A DNA stretch of 64,000 nucleotides from Brasenia schreberi (GCA_036023115.1 JAYKKT010000090.1:35793001-35857000), one strand, 5' to 3'; counted from the stretch's first letter, positions 42,201-55,465 are shown. The notes: generated by a model from the sequence alone, not told the origin. Numbers and translations are program-made.

Positions 42201-44936
42201 CTAGAGGAGATGCTGAGGAAGGAGATATCTGTTTTTGAGGTTAGGGCCTACAGTCCTATCACCTATGTTTGCCACCATCCATGTGTGTTTTGTTTGATTT
42301 TAGAAAATGAATGCTGACCCTTTATTGGTCTATATTTCCAATGGTTTAGGCAACCTTGCAAAAGTCTCTCAGTAAATCCTCGCAACCAGGACAGGCTATT
42401 CCTGAGATACTTCATTTGAATTATTTGACGTGTGAACTTCTTCTAGAATTGTATATTTGGGATCAACGTCTACATTACCTGGGTTTGTCTTTTCGTACAA
42501 AGGAAAACACTCAGGAAATAGAGAACCTTATTTATGTAAATCTGTCGGAAAACAATGACAGAAATGGCGCTGAGAACAGGCCAGATGATCACTTGCTTGT
42601 AAATGAATGTGCACATTTATCTGATCAATCAGATCAGGTGCCAGTTCTTCATGAAAGAATTGGGTTGGAGAAAGTGGTTCAACCAAGCCTTCAGGTTGAA
42701 AATGGAATTAAAGATGCTCATGATCTACAATTCTCTTCAGCTGACGTTTCCATCCATCCTTCACAAGCAGAAAGTAGTTCCTATTCTTTCAAAAATTCCG
42801 ACTTAAATGCTGGAGCTTCTATTTGCACAACTGAAAACTGTTCAATTGAGAAGGTTCCTTCAGAATCAAACGCTGATGTGATCAAAAGCATAGACGACAT
42901 GAGCTTCCAGCATGCCATTGATGAAGGGCAACTTCTTAGCCTTTCTAATGATTCTGTTGCACCAGTGAGTGTTGAAGCCTGTCAGGATAATTGCTTGCCG
43001 GTTCCTGTCCAGCAAAAAGCACAAGGGGCATCTGCTGCCTATGGCATGAAATCAGCATCTATTGCCATGGCAACAGAATCTGGTAGCAATGGCACGGAAA
43101 ATGCTTTATTAACTTCTCTAGCTGAAAAATCATCCTCCCGCATGTGCTTTGATGAACACTCACAATCTCGTAGCTTTGAGAGTCCTGAGAGATGGGTTTG
43201 GCTTCCTTTCTCAGGATCTCGTAAGGCATTTAAGGAGGACTTTCGGGGAGGATTTTCACCTACGTTTGACTTCATCAAGCATTATGCTCCTCTATGCCTC
43301 ACGACTGCCAGGAAGTTGATGATGGAAGAGGGTACGAGATTGCACATCCCAGTGGGTGTAGAGGGCAATATTGTGTCCGTCTATGAGGATGAATATACGA
43401 GCATTATAGCATCTGCTCTTGCTTTGTTAAATGATAAGTCCAAGCCAATGAAAATTGCAGTTGAAGGAAATCACGCCGATGGAGAAAGGGTACCCAGCAC
43501 TCTTTCTAAGGGTGATGGTATGCTCCTGCAATCTTGGTCTTCCAGTGTTTCTATCGATGCACCAGAGAGACATTCAGATGGTAACTCTTCATCTGAAGAC
43601 TCTACTTCTGGTTATGAGAATCAGTTATCTCTGAATCCTTTGTTGCACTCGAAGGATCTGCATCCAGAAATCTTTCTAGACGACAGAAACTCAACTGCAA
43701 AATATTCAGTAGTTTGTGTCTACGCGGAGCAATTTTGTGCACTTCGAAAGAGATGTTGTCCTGCAGAACTTGATTACATTGCCTCTCTTAGTCGCTGTAG
43801 GAAGTGGAATGCACAAGGTGGTAAGAGTAAGGCTCTTTTTGCAAAAACATTGGATGACAGATTCATAGTAAAGCAAGTGAAGAAGACAGAGTTTGATTCT
43901 TTTTTGAAGTTTGGAGCTGAATATTTTAAATACATCTCTCAATCTTTGAGATCAAGAAACCAGACATGCCTTGCGAAGATTCTTGGAATATATCAGGTTC
44001 TTAAACTTGCTTTTTTTCCAAATAAATATTCTTAAGCTCCATAAGCTTTACTTTTGAAATTTAAATGCAGGTAAGTATAAGGCATTCGAAAGGCAGCAAA
44101 GATTTAAGAATGGAAGTGATGGTTATAGAAAACGTCTTGCATGGCCGAAATATTTCTCGCAAATATGATCTTAAGGGAGTTGGCCATGCTCGGTACCAAG
44201 GAGATGCAAAGGAATCGGAGAGGGTCCTTCTGGATGCCGACATATCGGAGGCCATCTGTACGTCTCCCTTATTCGTGGGAAAGAAAGCCAAGCATCTATT
44301 GCAACGTGCGATTTGGAATGATACAGCGTTTCTTAATGTAAGTATTATATTTCCTTCAACTGAGTGGTTAGTACAACAACTAAGCCTTTTCTCATACTAG
44401 ATGGGGTCGGCTACATGGATTCTTTGTTTTCACAAAGGCTATCATAATTTGTAGAATTCATGGTAAATAAGTCCGACAAAATTTTATGATATCTATCGAA
44501 AGCCTAACGCAACCCTCCTTTATCGGGGCTTGGAACCGGCCATGGAAGGGTGATCCCTTACCTAAGCGGATTAACTATGTGGTTACTACAGACAAATTTT
44601 TTTGTTCATGTCTTAACATGCAGCCATATGCTTCTGTTGCAGTCAATCAATGTGATGGACTACTCATTGCTTGTGGGAGTGGATAATCAACGTCATGAAC
44701 TTGTATTTGGAATTATCGATTATTTGCGACAGTATACCTGGGATAAGCATTTGGAGTCTTGGGTTAAGGCTTCTCTAGGTTCCAAAAGTTCACCACCTAC
44801 AATTCTTTCTCCCAAGGATTACAAGAAAAGGTTCCGGAAGGCCATGTCTGGCTACTTCTTAATAGTTCCTGATCCCTGGTGCACTGAGCAAGTTCTAGGT
44901 TCTTGCAATGATGCCACTGATGATTCCTCGAATTGA
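36217..44936 (+). CDS. FAB1D: 1-phosphatidylinositol-3-phosphate 5-kinase, FAB1C/D class
   Basis: The enzyme makes PI(3,5)P2 on endosomes and vacuoles. Exons: 36,217-36,271, 36,359-36,392, 36,477-37,241, 37,326-37,473, 37,562-37,897, 40,394-41,311, 41,421-41,755, 41,859-41,985, 42,072-42,239, 42,350-43,996, 44,071-44,337 and 44,643-44,936, in one continuous frame of about 1,697 codons. There is no N-terminal FYVE finger, which fits FAB1C/D. An acidic N-terminus is followed by the TCP-1/chaperonin-like domain (MLEVMNGNFRALVGQLL ... LLLIRGFLGEGANGLSSFNS ... HPNVVLVEKNVSR), a Cys-rich region (WMWTRCLKCH, AHGLSFGKFLELSF, CGHSLNRDCLRFYG), a long disordered stretch and the kinase: RFIVKQVKK (ATP lysine), ISRKYDLKG, NVMDYSLLVGVD (catalytic Asp) and IIDYLRQYTWDKHLESW. 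Exons 1-2 are inferred from phase only; the secure part starts at ATG 36,484. The 41,311/41,421 junction uses a weak donor. Introns contain LINE scraps. Confidence 0.9.
38464..38530 (-). repeat. RTE LINE 3'-tail fragment in a FAB1 intron
   Basis: AACAACAACAACTAAGCC, then CCCATACTAGACGGGGT and GGCTACATGGATTC, match the tail of the LINE copy at 29,095. Only the extreme 3' end is present, a severely truncated insertion. Confidence 0.7.
39520..39760 (+). repeat. RTE LINE C-terminal fragment in a FAB1 intron
   Basis: The stretch AATGAGATGAGAGAGACACA, then TTAAGGTGGTTTAGGTG, matches the 'kmRE--LRWFgHv-RRP' coding segment of the other LINE copies. It is degenerate and on the plus strand. Confidence 0.45.
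44370..44432 (-). repeat. RTE LINE 3'-tail fragment in a FAB1 intron
   Basis: Same tail as 38,464-38,530 (ACAACAACTAAGCCTTTTC, GGTCGGCTACATGGATTC), in the intron between the two kinase-domain exons 44,071-44,337 and 44,643-44,936. Confidence 0.7.
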
Positions 44937-45588
44937 ATAAGAGTTCCTGAAGAGTTCGAATTTTCTTTAAGCCCCAGAGCTACCTGATCTATTCGGAGAG
45001 CTCCATTCTTCAACATAGTTGCAGTTATTTAATCATGCTATTGCTGTTAATCCTATAAGGCTTGTACAGGTTGTTGCTGCACATCCCCCATGTCTGCATT
45101 TTTTATAAGCACGGCTGAAGGGATCGTTCTGTTAATCATTTTCAGGCTTGTTATTTTTTCAGTTGTAATATTCGAAAGGCAAATGTAAAGAATGGTTGTA
45201 GAAAAGAGTGTTGAGTATTATAATTCTTTAAGAAATCCAGTCATGAGAATTTATTCATTAAATTATTCCCTTTCTACACAATCATATGCTCTCTATCCCG
45301 TTGATCTTATAGAACTATTAGTTAAAAGGGATATAAATTCTTTCTCAAAATTATCGAATGTAGGTTAAAATAAGTATTGAGTACAATAGAAAATCATTTT
45401 GGATTCATATCCACCAAATTTATTATTAAAGTGATTCACCTGTTTTATTGAACATTTTAGAGTAAAAAAAAGAATCTTCACATGATATTTATTAATCTAA
45501 AGAGTTTGTGTTAAGAGATATTCTTTGGTGAACTTTATAAAAGAGAAGTAACCCATTGATATATAAATCTTATAAAAAAATATATATG
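44937..45588. other. FAB1 3' UTR and AT-rich spacer
   Basis: The FAB1 3' UTR probably extends to around 45,230. No other feature was seen before the LINE copy that begins near 45,589. Confidence 0.5.
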
Positions 45589-46545
45589 ATGGTATAAAAA
45601 CATGTGTGAGGACTCATGAAGAGGACACTTCTTTGAAGTTAATATTGGGTTATATCAGGAACTTTAAGTTCATATTTATTTATATTGGTTATTAATGAGT
45701 TAACAAAACATATTCAATATGAAGTACCTTGGTGTATGTTATTTACACATGACATTGTGTTAGTGGATGAGTCTATGAAAAAAGTTAATAGAAAATTGGA
45801 ACTATGACGAGAAACGTTAGAAGGTAAAGACTTCCGATTGAGTAGAACAAAACCAAAATATATTGAATGTAAGTTTAATCATTCGGGTACTTTAGATGAC
45901 ATAAAAATTAAGAATAGCACACATTGTGTCCCTCACGAGAAAAGTTTTAAATAGCTAAGGTCAATTTTTTAAAGTGAGAAAAATTGATGGAGATATTACG
46001 CATAGAATTAATGTTGGTTGATTAAAATTGAGAGGGGCATCAAGTATTCTATGTGATAAGAAGATATCATTAAAGTTGAAAGGTAAATATTATAGAGCAG
46101 CAATTAGACCTGCTATATTTTAGTGTTGGATAATTAATCATCAACATTTACAAAAGATGTCTGTAACATAAATGAAGATGTTGAGATGGATGAGTATAGA
46201 AATGAAGATGTTGATATGGATGAGTGGTCACATAAGGAAAGACCGTATACATAATGAGGTTATTAGAAACAATGAGAGTAGCACTAATAGAGAATAAAAC
46301 AAAGAAAAATCATTTAAGATAGTTTGAATATGTAGAAAGAACACTCCCATAAAAAGAAATGAAAAACTAGATTACAAAAATGTTAAAAGAGGAAGAAGAT
46401 GGCCACAAAAGTGTTGGAAAGAAACAATAAAGGATGATCTAGTTTATATTGAGTTAACTGCTAGTATGACACATGATAGGGCTATGTAGAAACAAAGAAT
46501 CTTTGTAGTTGATCCATCTAGTATGAGAAAAGGCTTAGTAGTTTG
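45589..46545 (+). pseudogene. RTE-type LINE fragment (plus strand)
   Basis: The plus strand carries the RT segment (TGTTATTTACACATGACATT, where FADD has decayed to FTHD), the GAGTAGAACAAAACC segment equivalent to LSRTK, and the C-terminal block ending at the tail AGAAAAGGCTTAGTAG. It is the same family as 29,095-30,240 but far more degenerate, with many stops. Confidence 0.7.
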
Positions 46546-47058
46546 TGTGGAGGCAAATTCTTTCCCACCTTTGTGCTAACAAATTCTTGAAAGGTTATAA
46601 ACTCCAAGAAAGTGACATGAAATTTTGTTGCCTCTCTGCAGATTCAGCAATGATGTCAAACCATAAATTCTGCATATTTAGTTTTATTGTTTCAAAGAAG
46701 AGGCAAGTTAGCTACATCAGTTATTTGTCTCTGTATGCATATTCAGGATTTATCTCAAACTATACGGTTTCATGTCTCGGTTATTGTTGGAACTGGTTAT
46801 CTAATAGTTAGGGCATCCTATATCTGAGGAGCTTGAGAGCTATTCCCTTAATCATGTCTCGTATCATGGTTTCTTCAGTGGCTTATTCCTTTATGCATGC
46901 ATATATTAGGCAAAACATGTTTCTTTATGACTATAATTTACTTATTTGATATTGTATTTGGAATAAATAAAGCAAGAACATCAATCTGTCAGTAAGGAAA
47001 AGGTGCAATAGTATCCTACGAGACCAGAATGATCGAGCTGTGGGTCTTGTGGCATGCC

Positions 47059-47531
47059 TAGAGATGGCAATTCTCTACCTGCCCCACGGGTAGCTGCCCT
47101 GCTCCACCCCTACATGGGGCTGGTTTCGCAAAGGGAAAAAGCAGTGAGGCAGTGCCTGCAAACGGGGTAGGGTTTAAGGTAAACCCACTCCGCCCTGTCG
47201 CTATATATGTGTGGATGCACATGCGCATGTAAATTATATATATATATATATATATATGCTAAGTATATATTTTATATAAATAAAGATGAATATCTATACA
47301 TAAAATCACTTCTAATTTAATAATATAAAGAATATCATAACGTATATTTTACGTTTTATGTAGAATATATGATATTAACTGGTTTTTCTTTTAAAAATTA
47401 CTTTTGTAGGTTTAAGTAGGGTGGGGTGGGGCAGGTGCAGGGTTTAATCCCTAAGGCCTAAGGCCCGTGGAGTACGGCGGAATAAAAGGTTTCCAGTGGG
47501 TGGGTGAAAACTCGCACCATCACCGTCTCTA
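47059..47531. mobile_element. hAT-type MITE
   Basis: Ends are TAGAGATGGCAAT and, reversed, TAGAGACGGTGAT. The subterminal parts are G/C-rich (CCTGCCCCACGGG left; GGGTGGGGCAGGTGCAGGG right). The flanks are GGCATGCC on the left and GGCGCATGCC on the right, an 8-bp duplication with a 2-base change. It is 473 bp long and has no coding sequence. TAGRG-TGGCAA ends are familiar from hAT elements. Confidence 0.55.
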
Positions 47532-47541
47532 GGCGCATGCC

Positions 47542-48949
47542 TAAGTGTTTAGATAGGTGAAAAAGAGTCTCTCTCTCATACATAGAGAGAGAGAGTGATT
47601 GAATGTTGCATACTTTCTCTCTCATGCTTATCCATTTTTTTTAGGATATGATTGTAACGAGGTTGTTCATTATATTTTTTTTGAAACACTCTTATAACTT
47701 TCCAAGTGTTGTTCATGCTCCCAAAAATAATTGTTGGGCAAGAGTATGTATTGTTAGTGTTGGGCAGCATCTAGTTTTCTTATATATATATAAAGAGAAG
47801 AAGTATATATATTTATGGTGGAATGAAAACTATGAAGGATGTGTACACAAGTTCATGAATCTCACACTTGAAAGTGCATGCAATGCACAAACAAACTTAA
47901 ATATTGAGCTTAAGCAACACATAATAAAAAACAAAGTGAAACCAACCTAAAGTCATGAATGATACCTCAACCTTCATTAACCGTAAACTACAAGTCTTAA
48001 CTTTACTAGGCATAACCTTTCTCTATTCATGAGACATATTAAAAAGGGCATGACTACTGCAATCAGTATTGTTGGTACCGTATCTTAACATGTATTATTT
48101 TTCTCCATCATATGATATATGTGTATAGTAACATATGGTAAATTTAAAAATATATATAAAAATAGAAAAAATCAATAAACATCAAGAAAAATTCTAAACA
48201 ATTCTTATAAATAAAAAAATAGAATAAACATTGATCCATTAAACATTAATTCAAATTATAAGTAAAACTTTCATCATTGAAGAAGTAGCCAACAACAACA
48301 AAATACTCCTAATATATAGGTATAAGAAAATCTCTCATGCCTATTATACAATATGCACAATAAACAACAAATTGATATTAATATATATGTATAACAAATG
48401 ATATCTTATATTATAATATGTTTCTATATATGTATTTGTACTAATAGTATAGGTACAACAAGTGATATCTTATATCATAATGTGTTCTTATAGTTGTATT
48501 TTTGCTAATGTTAGTTCCTATAGAGTGAAATTGTTTATGTGGATGTATTTCTTGACTCCTTCATCCAAAAGCTTTTAAAATTAGCCTAAAAAATTGGAGG
48601 CGGGTAAAAAGTACTTAATTTGCTCCAACAAGATTTTATTTTCCCTAATTTTGTTACCACATATCAAGGTACCAACAATTCAATCTATAATTAATTAGTC
48701 TTGCTAAATTAGGATGAAGTAAATTGGCTTAAAAATAGCATATAACATAAAAATTATCACTATTTTATAGAAAAATAGAAATATTGAATGAAAAGAAAAA
48801 AATTGCAATTCTTTATAAACATAGTATATCATACAATATTGACAATACACATGTATAGTATGATATGACATGTATCACAATCTGTGATATGCTCCTTATA
48901 TCATATCGTGATTTATCATGATACGATACACCAGACTGCAACTAGCCAA
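47542..48949. other. AT-rich intergenic sequence
   Basis: No gene is visible. A cluster of ATCATGATACGATAC-like motifs near 48,885-48,930 and GTACCGTATC near 48,075 hints at another eroded hAT relative, but its borders could not be set. Confidence 0.35.
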
Positions 48950-51230
48950 CTAGATGTTGCTCGCTCTAATACTACCTTGAGATTATTTTGGTCATCTTTA
49001 TACTTGTTCAAACTATCTTAAATGATTTCTCCTTATTTTATCATCTATTAGTATCACTCTCAATTTATTTTTGATAACCTTATTATGAATAGAGTTTCTT
49101 TGTGTGATCATACATCTTCATTTTTGTCATGAACATCTTTTGTACATGATGATTAATTGTCAACTTTATCATAATCATATCACATAGCAGGCCTAATTAT
49201 TGCTCTATAATATTTAACTTTTAACTTTAATGATATCTTTTTATCACATAGAAATTAGAATACATGATGTACCTCTCCATGTACATTAATTCTATGTGTA
49301 ACTTCTCCGTTAACTTTCTCTACGCCTTAAAAAACTAGCCTTAAATATTGAAAACTTACAAGAGATGCAACTATGCCAATCTTAATTTTCATGTCATGTA
49401 AAGTAACCAAATAATAAAACTTGCATTCAATATATTATATCTTTGTTCTACTAAGTTGAAAGCTTTTGTTTTCTAATGTTTCTTTTTATAGTTCTAATTA
49501 CTTGTTAACTTTTTACTTAGACTCATGCACTAACACGTGTCATTTATGAATAACATACACCAAGGAACTTCATCTTGAATATGCTTTATCAACTCATCTG
49601 TAACCAAGGTAGATAAATACATACTTAAAACTAATCATTGATGTAATCTAAAATTAACTTAAAAAGAATCTATCATTCTTTCATGAGTCCTCACACATCT
49701 TTATGCATCATAATACATATCCTTATAAGATTGATATATATTAATATAATACCTCTTTTTCTAAGATTCTTTAAGGAATATCTCTTGATCTTAAGCTTTT
49801 TATAAATCAATAATACTATGTAAAAGATACCTCTTTTACCTTCTTTTGAGTTGAGGTTTTTATAAAAATCCTCACAAGTTTAGCTTTTGTTTCACTAATG
49901 ACCTTTTTCATTTGCCTTCTTATAAGTTGTTTAAGTTTCATCAATATTGTTGGCATAATTTAATTCTAACAAGCTCTCTTTGACATAATTTTATCTTGCA
50001 TAGCTTCACTCTACCAACAAGTTTCTTTTATGCCAGTATGCCTCTCTTAGAGTGATGCCACTTTTCGATATGCTTGGTCATATTATTCCACATGTTTCAA
50101 GCATCACCTTGAAGAATTCTTCTTTCTTTTTTGGTGTTTCACCATTTAGTTCGAGTAGTTATATGTACTCCTTATCTCGTTGTCTACTTTCTTATGCAGA
50201 AATCTATAACTAAAAGTCTATAATAGGTGTTAAGCTTTTTCCTTAAATTACTTTGTAATTCTTACAACATATCTATATTTTCTCTACAAGCAAAATAATT
50301 AATTTATATTTATGACAAGCTACTTTTAGGTAATGAATTTCATTTTCTAAAAATTGTATTACCTATAAAAAAATCATGTCATAGCAAAATCTAAAATTTT
50401 CTTCTTTTCCTCGTTTCAATCCCCAAAATCGTAGTTTCCATGAATGTTTTGATATCCTAATGCTTTTTTACTCACGTATCAATTAGATCTCCTCCTAAAC
50501 AAATCATCTTATTTTGTAGAATTCTTTGAGTCACCTTATCTAACTCCTCTCAAAATGCCTCCTCAATACTTTTTTCTAATCTTACTTGGAGTACATAAGC
50601 ATAAACTATATTTAAAGCTTCCAATCTTATACTAATTTCATCATTATAATTCGATCACTATACCATTATATGTCTATAATACTAACCTTTAAACCCTTAT
50701 TTACAGTAAGACTTTTCTTTTCTTGAGTATTATCATTTAAAACTTATATTTTTTATCTCCTTAACTTTTTATAAAACCTATTTTATATATTGTAAATATG
50801 GAATATGATTTTTTTCTTAATCATAATACCCACCACCTATACCATCAATATTGTGATGTTCCAAGTATCGATGTGAATCTTTAGGACTAGTTTCTTTAGC
50901 CCTTGTATCCATCGACAATGAAAATATGAAAACCCTCTTAATAAAATTTTCACTTCATTTCAAGAGCAGCATAGTTGGGACTAACTTCTTTATCCATACT
51001 CATCCTTGATGTGGAAACCCTCTTTATAATTTATTCACTACATCCGAGTAAAAATGGAAAGGCTCTTGCTTATAATTTTGGGCTCTTCATAGAATCGCTA
51101 AGAGGAGATACTCCAACAAAAATCATGTAATGTCTAAAATCTAGTAAATCCAACAAAGTTTTGTGTGTCAGAAGTCTAACACCACTCTCTTCCTTCTGCA
51201 TCCAGGCTTGGGACTAGCCATGGTGGAGTT
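48950..51230 (-). pseudogene. Long RTE-type LINE copy (minus strand)
   Basis: Reverse-complementing gives AAATCATTTAAGATAGTTTG near the 3' side, as in the copy at 45,589-46,545. Upstream are the RT region (49,500-49,700) and, around 50,320-50,400, a stretch readable as the apurinic endonuclease segment 'NT-F-KR--HLITYKS'. It is longer than the other copies but lacks the 3' tail and has many stops. The 5' limit near 51,230 is a guess. Confidence 0.6.
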
Positions 51231-53355
51231 AAATATTACAATAATAATATGAAAGAAAAATATATTTTCCTTTTAACAGTCCTCTTGAGCTTAATAGGGG
51301 AGGAAAACTTGTTGATGGCATTTCTTAACTGATATTAGAAGAAATTCTGGAAATGTAGATGGCACTCTTATTGTTATCTTGTGATAAAGGATCACATCTA
51401 TATCACAAAGAACTCTCCATCCACGTCAACTAGGTTGTAGAGGTGATCATAGTTTTGTATTTAACTTCTGTTTTTGTTGCTTCTTATACCTGCATGATAC
51501 AAGATTGTCCTGAGAAAATGTGAGCCTGTAAATGGGACCTCAATACCCATAAAATAATTCTCAGTGCCCCGTATCTTTCATTTGAAGGCACTTATAAGCT
51601 CTGCTTTTATTTGATCAATGTCACTTCGTTACTCCATATAAAAACCGTATCATCTACTTATTACAACAAAATAACAGCCTTTATCGGTTTTCATTTTAAA
51701 AAATAGCATAACATGAAAACTTTGACCATCATAAATTCACTGGATCTGTCAAACTAAGCCTTGTGGTCTGGTTCAACCCATAAGGGGCTTTTTCTCACAA
51801 CGCGAAAAGGGCAAACTGGATTGAAACCATGGTAACATTATCTAGAACTCTCGATGGCATTGAGTTAACTAGGTTTGACAGAACATTGACATATGCCTAG
51901 AAATGCTTGGACGCTCCACTAGAGAACAGTAAGATTCTGATTGTTTCAATAACGTGCTGTGTTTTGTAAGAAACTTCTGTTTCATTCACGTTGGTATGCA
52001 AAGTTACGAAGTTATTTTACATCAAGATGGCCCAAGAATTATCTGTACTCTGCAAGTACAACAGCAAAAGGTAACACCAATACGGGTTTGCGTTTAGACT
52101 ATACATCTTCTTGAAGAGTCTCAATGCCTCTCTCATCGCTATTATGAGCACGGCCAGAAATAGTTGCAATCTGCATTGCCATGCATATATTTTGCTTGGC
52201 ATTCTTGCTGGTTACGGTGATATTACTACAGATGCACAAAGTGGGCAGATACACTCACATATCTTAAAAACCAGGTAGATTCCATAGTTTCACCATCAGT
52301 GGCCAGCTATCATTTTGCTCCACGTGATTGTCTTCCTCGTTGATTCTACTGAAAGCGGTTACAGGTTCTTTTGCAGCACCAGCTTAAGCATAGTTGCCAA
52401 TGAGAGTACTAGAAACATGTGTGCAGATCAATCCTTCTTTCCATATGCTAGTACTAGAGTGCGGTAGCTTCCCTGGTTCCAACCACACCAAAGCACAAAC
52501 ACCTAAGCAAGTTTGGTAAATTAATCTGGGATGACCTCCAATTGCTTCATATCCATGAACAAAAACAAGGCTTCTTCAGGCATTTCATTCTGCACACACA
52601 AGTGGATCTTGGAATTCGATTAGATAAGATCTGATACAGAGATGTTACTGAGAGACAGAAATAATGTGGTGGTCAGCTGGTTTGCGGCTTATGAATCAGA
52701 TTGAGAGCCAAACTCAGTAGCTTTTGGATGCAATTGCGTTCATTTTACACTATGAATGTGGAATCATCGGGAGTGATCTCTCACATTTCCTGAAAATGGT
52801 GAAAAACCTTTATTGATTCTACTTCTTTCTATCCATCGAGGCTCATGTTTTATGAGAACTTTCTCTCATGCAAATGCACTCAATTTAGTATCTTGAGAAA
52901 CCAAGCATTTTGCGTAAACATCCAGAGGCACACATTTTATGACCCATTTTGGTGCCCCTTCCGCTTTTCTCTTTGTTTGAACAAAGTACAAAACTGAATA
53001 CATCTAAGTCAACAATATCAGCATAGTTATCAGTGTATGATGTAGCAGAATATTAGTGATTTTCTTTTACAGTAATAATTAAGCTTCAACATTTCTCTGT
53101 GCACAGCAGGAATTACTATTTTCACTAACAAGAAGCCATTAACGTGCGGCAAGTATGCACTAAAAAAGTACAGTCAATCAAATGACATTAGAAATACATC
53201 AAACCTTGGGAAGCCCTTATTTCCGTCACTGTTGACGGCGATATTATAGAGCTGAAATGTACAAACATAAGAACAAAAAGGAAGCAATATACTATCAAAC
53301 AAGCGCAGCATTGAACTGTGATTCATGTGAAGGCGGCCTTCATATTTTCACGAAA
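51231..53355. other. Intergenic region before the WEB gene 3' end
   Basis: No coding segment or repeat border could be supported. The short frame at 52,017-52,202 has no family resemblance. The WEB 3' UTR would occupy the last few hundred bases. Confidence 0.4.
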
Positions 53356-53994
53356 CTAGGAGATTAACATGCACATGCTGATTTGCTTGTTTCTGTGAAA
53401 CATATCAGTAACAAGAGGCACAATAGGTTTTCTCTTGAGTATCTGGTAGCTTTGCTTCTCCCATTGTCTGTCATAATTTTCATCTTCCTCTTCTTCACAC
53501 AATCTGAGTAATGCAGATAATGTTTGTCTTTTCTTATACCTTGCTTGTTCCTCGGTTTTCATCTCACCATTATTGATATCTTGATCTCCTCTTGTTTCCT
53601 CTTCTGTGCTAACTTGCATCTTTGACATGTTCTGCTGGAAGTCACGCCTCAATGATGCGACCGCGAGCTCAGTGGCTGTCTCTCTTGCCTTGAGATGCTG
53701 AACTTCGAGCTTAGTCTCAACTAGCTCAGCTTCCAACCTTTCTAATGATCGTTCCAGATGATCAGCTTCATTGACAGGGTTATCAGACTTGAATATGGCG
53801 TTTTTATGATAGACAGGAGGAGGAGGGGGCTTCTGATCAACTTTTAAGCTGCCGCCAACGAGGAAACGCTCGCCAAAGAATGCAACAGCTTCCTTTACAG
53901 ACTGGAAGGGTCGGCTCATGTCAATCTCGGTTCTTTGATTCGAGAGAGGAAGTGAAGGGCTCTCCATGGAAACTGCTTTTGCACCACAAGGCAT
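53356..53994 (-). CDS. WEB family (DUF827) coiled-coil protein, small type
   Basis: The frame is 212 codons from ATG (53,994) to TAG; a second ATG at codon 10 (MESPSLPL) is also possible. It opens with the WEB-family signature SRPFQSVKEAVAFFGERFL, followed by a Pro-rich linker (KPPPPPVYH) and a predicted coiled coil (about residues 75-120, HLERSLERLEAELVETKLEV). A charged stretch comes next, and it ends with KRKPIVPLVTDMFHRNK, like the basic tail of small WEB proteins such as those at Arabidopsis At1g75720 or At2g17940. Larger WEB proteins (WEB1, PMI2) control chloroplast movement; the role of the small ones is not known. The gene appears intronless, without lesions, between repeat-rich spacers. 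Confidence 0.85.
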   Translation of the reverse strand: MPCGAKAVSMESPSLPLSNQRTEIDMSRPFQSVKEAVAFFGERFLVGGSLKVDQKPPPPPVYHKNAIFKSDNPVNEADHLERSLERLEAELVETKLEVQHLKARETATELAVASLRRDFQQNMSKMQVSTEEETRGDQDINNGEMKTEEQARYKKRQTLSALLRLCEEEEDENYDRQWEKQSYQILKRKPIVPLVTDMFHRNKQISMCMLIS

Positions 53995-54261
53995 GCAAGT
54001 AGTTTTGAAATTTAAAGATGGAGTGATGCTTGAAGGTTGAGTTGTAAACCATAATTGTGCAAATAAATATGTGCAGGTGATATCTTTGCTTTCACTTCAC
54101 ATACTGAAAACCGGTGGATTGAAGCATGGATTGGCAGAGCAAAAAGGGAAGAGTGTATCATGGCCCTTCACCTAATGCCTGGACCCCTTTTCTGTGCTCC
54201 CCCAATTACTTTATCAAAGTATACATGATCTGTTGCTGATATATACTTCATCTTTTTTATA

Positions 54262-54365
54262 GCCAAGCTGCGGTTAGGCATAGATACTACTAGATATGCA
54301 TGGCCTGGGTTTCAAACTCTCGACTTGAAAGTTCTTTTTAAATCGACACTCTAGCTAGGAGAGAT
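54262..54365 (-). repeat. tRNA-derived SINE-like piece
   Basis: The minus strand reads CTAGCTAGAGTGTCGA, then CTTTCAAGTCGAGAG and TTTGAAACCC (A-box to B-box). The body includes the reverse of TAGCCAAGCTGCGGTT, shared with 1,961-2,075. Confidence 0.5.
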
Positions 54366-55349
54366 GTAGCACCTTGTGCCATGATCTGTACTTTATGTTG
54401 AAAAGCTCATTCTTAAAAAATTTAAAAACAGGAATCTGTTTTGGAACCACCGTTGATCTCTGGAGTTGCATTACGTGAAAATCAATCTTTTGTAAAGCTA
54501 AATATTGTCTCAAAGTACCAATTAGGTCCTTCGATCCCGACTGTTTGATTATAGAACTAGATGGTCATGCTCCAACATGCACTAGTGAGCAGATGTTACC
54601 AAATTATTGGATAGCGAATGCTGTCCAAGTGCCTGGCTGACCAACCACCAACTTGGTTAGGTACTGGAGGAGTATGTACTGAAGTATTATGAACCCCAGG
54701 CAGATCAATTGGGCTCCTACCTGTGATCACAGGGAGATAATTTTCACATGATCGAGTCCCCTATGAAATGACACGAAGACATGCTAAACCGCTTGATTGG
54801 CGTGTCTGAAAGATTCGGTTTGCTAGTTTTTTCTGGTTTACGATGGGAGGCCCAAGCCAGTTATGCACACCCCAGGAGTCGAATTCACACCCTGAGTCTG
54901 GTTTGTTATTCTAATTTTTACGTGTCCGTATGTGTACTGACACGTATATATTAAAAAAGAGAGAGATGCATGAAAGGGGCAAGCCTAGCCCATCACTTAG
55001 CCAATTTATCACTCTCATGGTCCCATTTTTCTGTGTAGCAATCCACATCATGCTTTCTGTTGTATGTGCATCACGAAGATCCTCAAACATGTATAAACCT
55101 TAACCAAATTGTTTAATACAGTAGATGGAGTTACCTAGGTGGTGAAAGTTTATAACTTCTCACTTGGAGTCCTGGTACTAAACCAATGGAATCCAATGCA
55201 CCTGGTTGAAGGATCACTTTCTATGATAAAACCATCTAAAGTAAACTTTAGATATGATAAAATCATCTAAAGTTTAATAGCTAACCAACACAATCCTTTC
55301 TCCGTAGCGTGGTGAGCTGCATAAAGTTAAAGAAACCTCCGTTGTAGGC

Positions 55350-55465
55350 GATGCCAGGTCCCTTATATTAAGATCAGGTTTCGGAGATCCCTACCAGTGT
55401 CAAACTCATGACGTTCAACTTGAAGGTTCATGAGTTAAGAGCACTAGCCAGTAGAGCCTTGGCTT
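55350..55465 (-). repeat. tRNA-derived SINE-like piece
   Basis: The minus strand reads TGGCTAGTGCTCTTAACTC, then CCTTCAAGTTGAACG and GAGTTTGACACTGG. This is the same spacing between boxes as in the other copies. Confidence 0.5.

Noticed and set aside
48072..48940. Third hAT relative with GTACCGTATC and GATACGATAC ends
   Set aside because: The motifs are suggestive, but no matching flanking duplication or terminal bases could be found.
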